A stretch of DNA of 52,403 nucleotides from Bacteroidales bacterium UBA5342 (GTDB lineage: Bacteria > Bacteroidota > Bacteroidia > Bacteroidales > UBA5342). Within the stretch, counting starts at the first letter, position 1; each line of letters starts with the position of its first letter. Below the pieces are notes generated by a model. It was not told the origin of the DNA. It did not search any database and was given only the letters and a program-made list of their open reading frames with translations. The translations under genes and the position numbers were made by a program. The stretch spans positions 766-53,168 of the forward strand of contig DHQI01000028.1 of the NCBI GenBank assembly GCA_002408065.1, in the 5' to 3' direction. Of this stretch, positions 17,551 to 26,892 are shown one piece after another.

Positions 17551-20500
17551 ATGAAAAAAACTAATCTTTTTAAGTTAACAAACTTACAAAGCGTGCTATG
17601 CGTAAGTTTAAGGTCACTACTCGTGATGAGTTTTATGAGCTCATTTGTTTGGCTTGGCGCAACTTCTATGGAATATGCTGCTGCTGAAGCTGATTCTTTG
17701 GTGAGTCATATAGAACAAGGTCTTTATGATGAATATGTTCTGAGTGAATCCGGAGGTATTTACGATCTTAAAGACATTGATGTAGCAACAGATGCTATTG
17801 TAAAAGCCAAAGATGGTTTGGACGCGAAACCAACAGTAATCTATACCGGGAAAAATACGAGTGCCTATACTGCTTTTTTTGATTTAGGTGCTACTGATCT
17901 GACGCTTACTTTTCAAGGGATTCTTTTTGACGGTGCGACGGATAGTGTGCCAATGATGGGCGTAACCCGAATTGATATGGCCAACTGTGACATCACCATG
18001 ATTGATTGTGAAGTGCAGAACTTTACAACATCAAGTGGTTTTGTAAGAATTGATAAAGCAGGGGCTGTTTTTACTATTGAGGATAGTTATGTACACGATT
18101 GTTATGGTCGCCTGATAAGAGTTGGGAATAATGGTGATGCTTTTGGCGATATTACCATTGATAACTGTACGTTTGCCAATATCACAGATGATCCTGTTAT
18201 TCAATGGGTAAGTGCTGCAAGCAGTACAGTTCCTAATATTACCATTAATCAGAGTACTTTTTACAATATTGCTGATAATGCTTTTAAATTTGGTACCGTT
18301 AACAATGGTGTAAGTATTACTAATTGTAATTTCGACGTCATCGCAAAAGCGATAGAAAATGCGATGAGTAGTACTGTGACTTTAGATTATTGTTATGGTG
18401 GTTTTGGCGAGGATTTGGTCGGAACCGTGACTGTGACGAATACTGTTGATTCGTTGCCTCAATACCAAGACGCCTCTAACTTGGATTTAACGTTGCTCAA
18501 TAGTAGCGATTTATTGGGTAGTGACGGGGCAACGCCAATTGGTGATTCCCGTTGGGTACCGCTTGTTTTGGCGCCGAATGAGTATGCTGCTGATGATGTA
18601 GATTCTTTGGTGAGCCATATGGAACAAGGTCTCTATGCTGAGTATATTCTTTGTGAGTCTGGTGGTGTTTACGATTTTAAAGATATTGATATAGCAACAG
18701 ATGCTATTGTAAAAGCTAAAGATGGCTTGGAAGAGATGCCTACGATTATTTTTACAGGAGACAATACCAGTGCTTATAATGCCTTCTTTGATTTAGCTGC
18801 TACTGATTTATCCATTACGCTTCAGGGAATCATTTTTGATGGTACGGCAGCTCCCAATGCTATGATGGGCGTAACCCGAATTGATATGGCTGACTGTGAT
18901 ATCACCATGATTGATTGTGAAGTGAAAAACTTTTCAACATCAAGTGGTTTTGTAAGAATTGATAAAGCAGGGGCTGTTTTTACTATCGAGGATAGTTATG
19001 TACACGATTGTTATGGTCGCCTGATAAGAGTTGGGAATAATGGTGATGCTTATGGCGATATTACCATTGATAACTGTACGTTTGCGAATATTACAGATGA
19101 TCCTGTGATTCAATGGGTAAGTGCTGCAAGTAGTACAGTTCCTAATATTACTATTAATCAGAGTACTTTTTACAATATTGCTGATAATGCCTTTAAATTT
19201 GGTACCGTTAACAATGGAGTAAGCATTACCAATTGTAATTTTGATGCAATATCAAAAGGCATAGAAAATGCGATGAGTAGCGCGGTGACTTTGGATTATT
19301 GTTATGGTGGTTTTACCGATACTTTGGTGAGTACTGTGGTTGTAAGCAATGAAGTGAGTACTGCGCCGCAATACTCAAATGCAGCTCAGTTAGATTTAAA
19401 ACTGCTTAATGAAAACGAGTTGATGGGAAGCGATGGTGTAACACCTATAGGCGATTCACGATGGACATCGGCGGCTGGAATGGACTTGCTAGAGGTGCTT
19501 TACAGCGAACAGGTTCTGACAGATGAAGCCGGACAGGAAGCGCTTCTGAAAAGTAGTGTTTCTTACGGTTATGTCTACATCATTTTAGATGGTGAAGCGC
19601 AAGCAACCGTGGCAGAGATGGAGGCTGCCGTCGCAAGTAATAAAGGGGTGAAAGATACCGTTGTAGCAGCTTATGAAAATGTTGCTTTATCTGTAGCCGG
19701 CATTACTAACGGTATATATTATGGTTATGTTGTTGATTTAGCCGGCAATATTTCAGCAAAAGGGAGTAATACAATTACTGTGTATGCAGCACTTAATGTG
19801 CAAAACGAAGAGCAATCAATACCAAACAGTACCGGAAATACTGTAGAAGTGACTTCAAGTAAAGATGGTTTTGTATATGTGGCTATGGAGGGCGACTACC
19901 CAAGTGTAGATGCGCTGAATGCCGCTGTTAATGGCGGTCGTGCTGCCAAAACTGCAGCTATAGCAGAGACACCTGCTAATATTGATATTAGTGGTGTACG
20001 AGCTGGTACGTATTATGCTTATGCGGTAGATGCTGCTGGTAATCTTTCGGAGCGTGGTGTGAATCCTATTTATATTACCACATCTGTTTATGTGGATTAT
20101 AAAACACAAACAGCTTCTAACAAAGCCGGACATTGGGCTTATGCTTATGTGAGTGCCGGTACTTCTAATGGCGTAGCTTATCTATTGAACGATGCTATTT
20201 CAGCAGATGCTGCAGTGACGCTTGATATGCTCAATGCTGCTATCGAAACAATGGATGCTGATTCTATGACAATTCCAATAGAAATGATGGATTACAAAGT
20301 TCCAACAGTAGGGCTTAATCCTGGTTCTTATCACTTTTATTTAGTGAAGGATGGTATGGTGTCAGAGCAAGGACCTGCCAGCATTACTGTCCGTAAACCT
20401 GTCACTTATTATTTCTCAGCCGATGAGGTGGAGGATATGCGTATGGCGCTTTATACCAAAGAGATTACCACAGGTGACGAAGTGGTCTTAACAACATCAG

Positions 20501-22590
20501 GAGGACATTATGGTTTTAAAACATACTTCCGTATTTATGGAGGCATTACATTCCGGGCTGCCGAAGGCTTAGCAGAGAAACCTGTTTTTTGTTATGATCC
20601 TGATGCTCATGGTGAAACTCATCGCTCATATATGCGCTTGATGGAGTTTTATCCACCTGCAGGAATGGTGTATATCAAGGGTATTGAATTTGACGGAGGT
20701 GCTGCTGACGAAAGCATCAATAATGATGCAACTTGTATCTTTGAAGCCCGTTATAATGCCACTTTCGACTATCCGTATGCTGTGGTTTATGAAGATTGTT
20801 ATATTCACGATTTCAATACGTTGAATACCAGTTCTTCGGGCGCTACTTCGCAAGATGGCTATGTGTTCCGTCAGCGGGCTAATGCTTATGCCGACAGTAT
20901 TATATTTAATAATTGTGTGATACGTGATACATACAAAGCAGCCTTGAACTTTATCAACGGTAGTGACTATGCTTATTTTGGCAAGTTGGATATGACCAAT
21001 ACGACCATCAAAGGTGTTAATGGAATGATCAGTATTTCAAGTGCTGATATGACGGCTTCTACGATTAATATTGACCAATGTACAATGGATTCCATCGCAG
21101 AAGATGATGCTGATGCACGTTTGGTGCTGTCTGACGGCTTGGAAGGTTTATCGATCTCGAATAGTATTATCAGTAACTCTTGCTCAAGTGTGGCAGGCGA
21201 TACTGCACTTATATTGGGAGCAGGTTCTTCTGTCAGTAATTCAGCTTTTTATAATACCGGCATTGCTGTAGATGGTACAGTGACCAGTGTAAGTACGGAT
21301 AAAAATCCGATGTATTATGCTTCACCATTATTTAATTATGCCGTAATGAATGCTGAACTGTTGACGGCTAGTACAAGCGGTGGTCAAATTGGGGACTTAC
21401 GCTGGTTAGCTACTTCTGATTTTGAGGTGGAAAAAGAAATGTTGACTGATGGAACGACGGCTTTGATTCTTTATTTTAATCAGCCTTTTGATACCATTAG
21501 TGCTAAAGTCGCAACTAATTATACCCTGTCTGGTTCTTATGGTGCGACAGGTAATCCGACTGGTGTAGAGATTCTTGCAGCTAACGCGGTAAAATTAATT
21601 TTGAATGATTTTAGCGATGGTGAAGATTTTGAAACCATTGTGGTAAACGCTGCTAATGTGACTAATGTGAATGCTAATGCCATTGTTTCCGGATCTGAAG
21701 TCGCCACTTACATTTTCCCGATTTTGGCTAATATGCCGGCTCAGACTGTAGGTAATGAAGATGGACAATACGTCTTGGCTACTTGCGGATCTACTAACGG
21801 CTATGTATATTTGGTTCCTGCAGCAGAAACTGAGAATATAGTAATGCCAGAGCATTTAGAAGCTTTGATTGATTCAGGATTTGCAGCCAAAGCGATGGTC
21901 ACAACGGCAGGGGAGTTTGCTCAGATTCCGGTAGGTGATTTGGTGCCGGGTACTTATTATGCTTATGCTGTAAATGATGCCGGTGATAAGATGTCTGTGA
22001 AGAGTGCTGAAATGGCGAATGTTCTAGGTTTAGAGTCTACTATGGGCTTACAATTTAATATTACTAATGCAGATGATCAGGTCGTAGTGGCTCAATCCAG
22101 TTACGCTGATGCTCAGCTTTATTTAGCTGTTGACGATACCGCAATTCTAAGCATTGAAAGCAAGCAGGATTTATTGGATGCTGTGACTAATAATTATGCA
22201 GCTGTTGCTGATGTGTTAATGCCATTCCAAGATGTGGAGATTTCCGTAGCCGGTATCTATGCTACTGAGGCTGGTGTGCGCTATAGAGCTTATGCTGTCA
22301 GCGGCGATTCTATCTCCGAGGCTAGTACGGGCGCGGTAATCATAGCTGATGCCCCAAGTGCTTTGAATGAGATAAGCCGCGACGATTTGCATATTTTTGC
22401 TTATCAGGGTTTGCTTACAGTGAAGCTGAAAGAAACACTAGAAGCTCAGTTGAAAGTGTATAATTTAAATGGTCAGTTGGTGAAAACTCTCAAGGTCTAT
22501 GATGATACTCATTTTGATTTAGAACGTGGTGTTTATATCATTCAGGTAAAGACCGAAAATGGTATCTCTAGCCGGAAGCTTGTTAATTAA
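17551..22590 (+). CDS. giant T9SS-exported multi-domain beta-helix protein (1679 aa)
   Basis: Surface protein with a long N-terminal export segment (hydrophobic stretch about 20-40), then two almost identical beta-helix units of 303 residues (about 47-347 and 350-648), three modules of about 95-100 residues (about 645-950: TYYAYAVDAAGNLSERG type), a third diverged beta-helix (about 950-1285, ending IGDLRWL), an Ig-like domain (about 1290-1390), two more modules (about 1394-1600), and a type A sorting domain (about 1605-1679: LKVYNLNGQLVKTL ... GVYIIQVKTENGISSRKLVN). All three helices end in an IGDxRW motif. The helices look like DUF4957-type glycan-binding or lyase folds; repeated binding units argue for multivalent attachment to polysaccharide. 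The ATG at 17551 follows GH2 by 33 bases, and a strong terminator follows the gene. Confidence 0.82.
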   Translation: MKKTNLFKLTNLQSVLCVSLRSLLVMSFMSSFVWLGATSMEYAAAEADSLVSHIEQGLYDEYVLSESGGIYDLKDIDVATDAIVKAKDGLDAKPTVIYTGKNTSAYTAFFDLGATDLTLTFQGILFDGATDSVPMMGVTRIDMANCDITMIDCEVQNFTTSSGFVRIDKAGAVFTIEDSYVHDCYGRLIRVGNNGDAFGDITIDNCTFANITDDPVIQWVSAASSTVPNITINQSTFYNIADNAFKFGTVNNGVSITNCNFDVIAKAIENAMSSTVTLDYCYGGFGEDLVGTVTVTNTVDSLPQYQDASNLDLTLLNSSDLLGSDGATPIGDSRWVPLVLAPNEYAADDVDSLVSHMEQGLYAEYILCESGGVYDFKDIDIATDAIVKAKDGLEEMPTIIFTGDNTSAYNAFFDLAATDLSITLQGIIFDGTAAPNAMMGVTRIDMADCDITMIDCEVKNFSTSSGFVRIDKAGAVFTIEDSYVHDCYGRLIRVGNNGDAYGDITIDNCTFANITDDPVIQWVSAASSTVPNITINQSTFYNIADNAFKFGTVNNGVSITNCNFDAISKGIENAMSSAVTLDYCYGGFTDTLVSTVVVSNEVSTAPQYSNAAQLDLKLLNENELMGSDGVTPIGDSRWTSAAGMDLLEVLYSEQVLTDEAGQEALLKSSVSYGYVYIILDGEAQATVAEMEAAVASNKGVKDTVVAAYENVALSVAGITNGIYYGYVVDLAGNISAKGSNTITVYAALNVQNEEQSIPNSTGNTVEVTSSKDGFVYVAMEGDYPSVDALNAAVNGGRAAKTAAIAETPANIDISGVRAGTYYAYAVDAAGNLSERGVNPIYITTSVYVDYKTQTASNKAGHWAYAYVSAGTSNGVAYLLNDAISADAAVTLDMLNAAIETMDADSMTIPIEMMDYKVPTVGLNPGSYHFYLVKDGMVSEQGPASITVRKPVTYYFSADEVEDMRMALYTKEITTGDEVVLTTSGGHYGFKTYFRIYGGITFRAAEGLAEKPVFCYDPDAHGETHRSYMRLMEFYPPAGMVYIKGIEFDGGAADESINNDATCIFEARYNATFDYPYAVVYEDCYIHDFNTLNTSSSGATSQDGYVFRQRANAYADSIIFNNCVIRDTYKAALNFINGSDYAYFGKLDMTNTTIKGVNGMISISSADMTASTINIDQCTMDSIAEDDADARLVLSDGLEGLSISNSIISNSCSSVAGDTALILGAGSSVSNSAFYNTGIAVDGTVTSVSTDKNPMYYASPLFNYAVMNAELLTASTSGGQIGDLRWLATSDFEVEKEMLTDGTTALILYFNQPFDTISAKVATNYTLSGSYGATGNPTGVEILAANAVKLILNDFSDGEDFETIVVNAANVTNVNANAIVSGSEVATYIFPILANMPAQTVGNEDGQYVLATCGSTNGYVYLVPAAETENIVMPEHLEALIDSGFAAKAMVTTAGEFAQIPVGDLVPGTYYAYAVNDAGDKMSVKSAEMANVLGLESTMGLQFNITNADDQVVVAQSSYADAQLYLAVDDTAILSIESKQDLLDAVTNNYAAVADVLMPFQDVEISVAGIYATEAGVRYRAYAVSGDSISEASTGAVIIADAPSALNEISRDDLHIFAYQGLLTVKLKETLEAQLKVYNLNGQLVKTLKVYDDTHFDLERGVYIIQVKTENGISSRKLVN
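17692..18558 (+). repeat. intragenic duplication, unit 1
   Basis: This unit and the one at 18601-19467 are direct repeats offset by exactly 909 bases (303 codons). Identity is highest in the central 350 bases, roughly 17955-18310, where only scattered single-base changes are seen; the ends are more diverged. Confidence 0.9.
18601..19467 (+). repeat. intragenic duplication, unit 2
   Basis: Second copy of the 867-base unit at 17692-18558. Each copy encodes one beta-helix domain that ends with an IGDSRW motif. Confidence 0.9.
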
Positions 22591-22604
22591 TATTTAAAGA
22601 TTAC

Positions 22605-22642
22605 AAAGGGAGTGACCTATACAGGTGCACTCCCTTTTTGTT
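22605..22642 (+). terminator. intrinsic terminator inside PUL1
   Basis: GGGAGTG (22608-22614) pairs with CACTCCC (22628-22634) followed by TTTTT. The loop also holds ACCT/AGGT pairing. It would end or attenuate transcription behind the 1679-aa gene, just before the GH88 gene 14 bases later, so downstream genes may be expressed at a lower level. Confidence 0.85.
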
Positions 22643-22655
22643 AAATTGTTGAAAT

Positions 22656-24542
22656 ATGAGAAAACGAATGCATCAAATTATTATTGGCACACTTATCTTG
22701 TTCAGTGTTTATTCTTGTAAACAGGTTGATAGTAAGGCTGTTTATCTGGACGTTTTTCCGCTTGTTGAGCAGCAATTGCACGGTATGTCTGAGACTATTG
22801 GTAATACACCTTTTAACCCGCGATGTACCAACGAGGATGGTTCTTTACGTTTAGTTAAGTCAAAAGACTGGACCAGCGGGTTTTATCCGGGGATATTATG
22901 GATGCAATATGAGTATTCACATGATGAAAAATGGCGGAGATTAGCTGAAAACTACACGGCAAATGTGATGGAGCAGCAATATAACGCCGGTACTCACGAT
23001 ATGGGGTTTAAGATGTATTGCAGTTATGGTAATGGCTTTAGACTGACCAATAATAGTGAGTATAAAGCCGTTTTGCTCCAGAGTGCCAATACTTTGATGA
23101 CACGCTACAATTCTGACGTGGGCGGTATACGTTCTTGGGATTTTAATTCAAAGGTCTGGGATTTTCCGGTAATAATTGATAATATGATGAACCTAGAGCT
23201 GTTATTTTGGGCCTCTCAGGTGACCCGGGATTCATCCTATTACAAAGCGGCCTACTCGCACGCTTTGACGACTATGGAAAATCATTTCAGAGCAGATAAT
23301 AGCTGTTATCATGTGGTTGATTATAATCCGCTAACAGGAAGGGTGCGAAAGTATCAGACTCACCAAGGAATCAGTGATGAGAGTGCTTGGGCCAGAGGCC
23401 AGTCATGGGCTTTGTATGGTTTTACAATAGCCTATCGTGAAACTGGCGATAAACGTTTTTTGACCCAGGCAGAAAAGGTGGCACGCTATATTATGACGCA
23501 CCCCAGACTCCCCAAGGACGGTATACCTTATTGGGATTTTGATGCCCCTTCTATACCTGATGCTCCCCGAGATGCTTCTGCAGCGGCAATCATAGCTTCT
23601 GGGTGTTATGAATTATCTCTTTATAGTGATTTCAAAGCGGAGCTGGAGGCTTTCGCAGATCATCTCATAAGCTCTTTATCCTCAGAAAAATATTTGGCTA
23701 AAGCCGGGACAAACAATCATTTTATATTGAAACATAGTACAGGCAATATGCCAAAAAGTGATGAGGTAGACCAGCCAATTATTTATGCTGACTATTACTA
23801 CGTAGAAGCTTTGCTGCGCCGAATGAAACTTGATGGCGGTATTAATGATGTTAAGCCCAAAGTGTTTCTCAAATTAGATGATATCCGCTTGGATAAGCAA
23901 AAAGAGTTGAATGAACGTTGGCTTAGAGTGTTGGACTATGCTGTAACGCAGGAGTTAAAAATTAATCCCGGGATTATCGCTAACTGTCTGGATTTAGGAG
24001 ATGAGGCATTTATTGAACAGTTAAAAAGCTATCAGAATTCAGAATTCATTGAATATTGGAACCATGGTTATGATCATAAGAAAAGGGATATAGGCAATGG
24101 CTATCTAGCCGAGTTTAAACAGGACTATAATTATCAGCGCGCGCAGTTTAAAAAGTCACAGGACTTGGCGGTAGAAAAACTGGGAAAAGCGTTTAATTGC
24201 TTTGGGGCACCATACAACCACAATAATGATACAACAGCCTTTGTGGTGAAGCAATTTCCTGAGATAAAATCCTGGTTATATCCTCCTAATAATGTTCAAG
24301 AGCTTAAAGGCGTAAAACTTTTGCATAGAATTCCGGCTTTAAACCTTGAGTATCCTGTGCATCAACCGGTGCTCTTTTACTTGTGGAATAATCTTTATTT
24401 TCACGAAAATGAAGCGGTCATAGTGCTGCAAGGACATCCTTACAGTTGGGATGATAAGCGCTTTGCTGAGTTTGAAAAGATGGTAGCTTACATGAAGGCA
24501 TCCGGCTATACATTTGTTAATTGTTCTGACTTAAACCTCTGA
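22656..24542 (+). CDS. lipoprotein fusion: GH88 unsaturated glucuronyl hydrolase + polysaccharide-deacetylase-like domain
   Basis: The N-terminal part (about 25-395) is a GH88-type (alpha/alpha)6 enzyme that removes 4,5-unsaturated uronic acid from fragments made by polysaccharide lyases. It shows DWTSGFYPGILW, THDMGF with Asp115, IDNMMNLELL with Asp175, and GISDESAWARGQSWALYG. The two Asp residues are 60 apart, close to the pair known from Bacillus UGL. A lipobox (FSVYSC, Cys21) anchors it in a membrane. The C-terminal part (about 400-628) looks like a NodB/DUF2334-type deacetylase, with Asp408-Asp409 in KLDDIRL, a metal-type HxxxH (His470, His474 in NHGYDH), and FGAPYNHNN. GH88 enzymes usually end near 400 residues, so this fusion is unusual. 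It could process acetylated unsaturated oligosaccharides. No frameshift is visible at the joint. Confidence 0.87.
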   Translation: MRKRMHQIIIGTLILFSVYSCKQVDSKAVYLDVFPLVEQQLHGMSETIGNTPFNPRCTNEDGSLRLVKSKDWTSGFYPGILWMQYEYSHDEKWRRLAENYTANVMEQQYNAGTHDMGFKMYCSYGNGFRLTNNSEYKAVLLQSANTLMTRYNSDVGGIRSWDFNSKVWDFPVIIDNMMNLELLFWASQVTRDSSYYKAAYSHALTTMENHFRADNSCYHVVDYNPLTGRVRKYQTHQGISDESAWARGQSWALYGFTIAYRETGDKRFLTQAEKVARYIMTHPRLPKDGIPYWDFDAPSIPDAPRDASAAAIIASGCYELSLYSDFKAELEAFADHLISSLSSEKYLAKAGTNNHFILKHSTGNMPKSDEVDQPIIYADYYYVEALLRRMKLDGGINDVKPKVFLKLDDIRLDKQKELNERWLRVLDYAVTQELKINPGIIANCLDLGDEAFIEQLKSYQNSEFIEYWNHGYDHKKRDIGNGYLAEFKQDYNYQRAQFKKSQDLAVEKLGKAFNCFGAPYNHNNDTTAFVVKQFPEIKSWLYPPNNVQELKGVKLLHRIPALNLEYPVHQPVLFYLWNNLYFHENEAVIVLQGHPYSWDDKRFAEFEKMVAYMKASGYTFVNCSDLNL

Positions 24543-24547
24543 TAATA

Positions 24548-25668
24548 ATGGGGACAAAGCAGATAAAATCAATCTTAACAAAACTTCTCATAGTTTTTGG
24601 TGTTATCTTGTGTTTTTTGAATGCTTCAGCACAGTCTATTGAAAATGAAATGATGTCCCATATCGGGGTATTGCCCGAAAACGCAGCGTATGCCGATAGT
24701 GCATTCTGGGTGTGGGGAAGCTCGGTCATGAACAAAACGGACGTTATCATATGTTTGCTTCCCGCTGGACGAAACATCTGACTTTTCATCCGGGTTGGAT
24801 GATAGCCTCTGAAATTGCTCACTTGGTATCTGATACTCCCGAAGGTCCATACACTTTTTGCGATGTAGCTTTACCTGCGCGTGGCGCTCAGTATTGGGAT
24901 GGGCGTGCAACACATAATCCCAAAATTCTCAAATATAAAGACAACTATGTGTTGTTTTATATGGGATCAACCCATCCTTTTGATGAGTTTCCTGAAGCAG
25001 ATACTCTCAAGTTAAAATCAAAATACTCTATTGTAGCACGTTCCAATAAACGTATTGGGGTAGCATATTCTAAGAGCCTGAACGGACCATGGACACGCCT
25101 TGATGCGCCAGTGTGGAATACAAAACCGGAAACATTCTATAGCTTTTTGACCTCTAACCCCGCTCCCTGGGTTAACGAGGATGGCTCAGTCTTGCTTATC
25201 TTCAAAAGCCGGAAGTATAACGAGGATTTTCCTTACCAATCTTCGATGGCCATTGGCGTGGCTGGAGCTTCTCATTTTCTGGGGCCATACACACTCTTAA
25301 GCGAAGAGCCTGTATTTAGTCTTGAGAAAAATGCTGAAGTGGAAGATCCGTGCTTGTGGAAGGATGAAACTGGCTATCACATATTAGCTAAGGATCAGCG
25401 TGGCAAAATTACTGGTGAAAAAGGTAATGGCGTCTTGTTTCACTCTTTGGATGGTGTCAATTAGGAACTGGATGAAAAGCCCTTTGCTTATTCTAAAATT
25501 TTAAAGAAAAAGAATGGCGAAAGTGTAAAAATGGGGCAGCTGGAGCGCTGTTCAGTATTGCTCGATAAGGACGGAAATATTACCCACCTGTTTTTTGCAA
25601 CAATGGATGGTCCTGGTGGTTTCAATAATTCTTCAAAGTCATGGAATATTGCTCTTCCTTTGGAATAG
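24548..25668 (+). pseudogene. GH43-like glycoside hydrolase (five-bladed propeller), disrupted by a frameshift and a nonsense codon
   Basis: The gene starts with a signal peptide (LLIVFGVILCFLNASAQ) in one frame (24548-24781) and continues in another (to 25464) with blocks typical of a family of secreted GH43/GH117-like propellers (NGRYHMFASRW, FHPGWMIASEIAHLVSDTPEGPY, YWDGRATHNPKI, VLFYMGSTHPF, LTSNPAPWVNEDGSVLLIFKS). The join lies at the A-run 24734-24737: one extra A would restore AACAAAAACGGA and the reading MNKNGRYHMF. A second lesion, TAG at 25462-25464, stands where a Trp codon (TGG) fits, and the frame then continues (ELDEKPFAYSKI ... LFFATMDGPGG) to the true stop at 25666. Two independent lesions argue for loss of function. 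It overlaps the operon end by position and was probably the last PUL1 enzyme. Confidence 0.88.
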
Positions 25669-25685
25669 TACTATGCTTTAAACAA

Positions 25686-25715
25686 AATAAGGCCGTAGAA
25701 AACTACAGCCTTATT
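25686..25715. terminator. bidirectional terminator between PUL1 and ald
   Basis: AATAAGGC...GCCTTATT forms an 8-bp stem, and GTAG/CTAC pair inside it around an AAAA loop. T-rich sequence follows on both strands, fitting the convergent gene ends on either side. Confidence 0.7.
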
Positions 25716-25779
25716 GTAAATAAGGTTTAAACCTGATGTTTTGACGATTGTCAAGGCCGGGAAGCCAAAAACATTGAGT

Positions 25780-26892
25780 TTACAGTACCTCTTTCACATC
25801 AGTATAAGGTAAATCAAAAGCATCAGCTACGCCTTTATAAACCACTTTCCCGTCTACTATGTTAAGACCTTTGCGTAGCGATTCGTAGGTGTTACAAGCG
25901 TCTTTCCAGCCCATATTAGCTAAAGCTATACCATACTCCAGTGTTGCATTGGTCAGTGCCAGAGTAGAAGTGTAAGGTACAGCACCGGGCATATTAGCTA
26001 CAGAGTAGTGTACGATGTCATCAATCTTGAAGATAGGGTCATCGTGAGTAGTTGGTTTAGTGGTTTCGATACATCCACCTTGGTCGATGGCCACATCGCA
26101 AAGCACAGTACCCGGACGCATCAGCGGTAGCATGTCGCGGGTAATCAGATTGGGTGCTTTAGCGCCAGGTACCAATACGGCTCCAATGATAAGGTCGGCA
26201 TATTGTACTTTTTCACGGATGTTGTACTCGTTGGAAACCATTGTTTTTACATTGGCAGGCATCACATCGTCCAAGTAGCGCAAACGCTGTAAGTCGATGT
26301 CCATAATGACAACGTCGGCACCTAACCCTGCAGCCATTTTTGCTGCCTCGGTGCCTACTACACCACCACCAATGATCAGTACTTTAGCAGGCAGTACACC
26401 GGCTACGCCACCAAGCAAAACGCCTTTGCCACCAAAGGTTTTTTCCAAATATTTAGCACCTTCTTGTACCGACATACGTCCCGCTACTTCTGACATAGGA
26501 ATCAGTAGCGGCAGGGTGCGGTCTGCTTTTTCCACCGTTTCGTAAGCCAGGCAGGTAGCTCCGCTTTCAATCATTGCTTTTGTTAGTGGTTCGTAAGAGG
26601 CGAAGTGGAAATAAGTGAATACTAACTGGCCTTTACGGATCAATTTGTATTCCGGCTCTATAGGCTCTTTTACTTTGATGATCATTTCTGCTTTAGCATA
26701 AACGTCTTCAATAGTAGGTAGAATTTTAGCTCCGGCTTCGATGTACATTTCATCGGTGAAAGCACTGTTCACTCCGGCGTTGTGTTGAATGAATACGTCG
26801 TGTCCGTTTTTAACAAACTCAATAGCTCCTGCAGGAGTTAAGGCAACACGGTTCTCATTGTTCTTTATTTCTATTGGAACTCCTATAATCAT
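25780..26892 (-). CDS. ald: alanine dehydrogenase
   Basis: Converts L-alanine, NAD and water to pyruvate, ammonia and NADH in the cytosol. The start at 26892 gives MIIGVPIEIKNNENRVALTPAG, the conserved N-terminus of the family; the ATG at 26925 would add 11 non-conserved residues. The protein is then 370 aa, the normal length. It shows the substrate Lys region (MIIKVKEPIEPEY), the Rossmann glycine motif (VLIIGGGVVGTEAAKMA), the DAVIMDID-type acidic end of the NAD site (VVIMDIDLQRLRYL), and DQGGCIETTKPTTHDDPIF. It stands alone, with a terminator downstream. A diverged fragment of an ald-like gene occurs near 33.85 kb. Confidence 0.95.
   Translation of the reverse strand: MIIGVPIEIKNNENRVALTPAGAIEFVKNGHDVFIQHNAGVNSAFTDEMYIEAGAKILPTIEDVYAKAEMIIKVKEPIEPEYKLIRKGQLVFTYFHFASYEPLTKAMIESGATCLAYETVEKADRTLPLLIPMSEVAGRMSVQEGAKYLEKTFGGKGVLLGGVAGVLPAKVLIIGGGVVGTEAAKMAAGLGADVVIMDIDLQRLRYLDDVMPANVKTMVSNEYNIREKVQYADLIIGAVLVPGAKAPNLITRDMLPLMRPGTVLCDVAIDQGGCIETTKPTTHDDPIFKIDDIVHYSVANMPGAVPYTSTLALTNATLEYGIALANMGWKDACNTYESLRKGLNIVDGKVVYKGVADAFDLPYTDVKEVL

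Noticed and set aside
17692..19467. Repeats that might suggest a CRISPR-like or satellite array
   Set aside because: There are only two long units, each a whole protein domain in frame; no short repeats with spacers occur.
24730..24745. Programmed frameshift in the GH43-like gene
   Set aside because: The A-run has only four residues, no stimulatory structure was noticed, and a second in-frame stop further down also breaks the gene.
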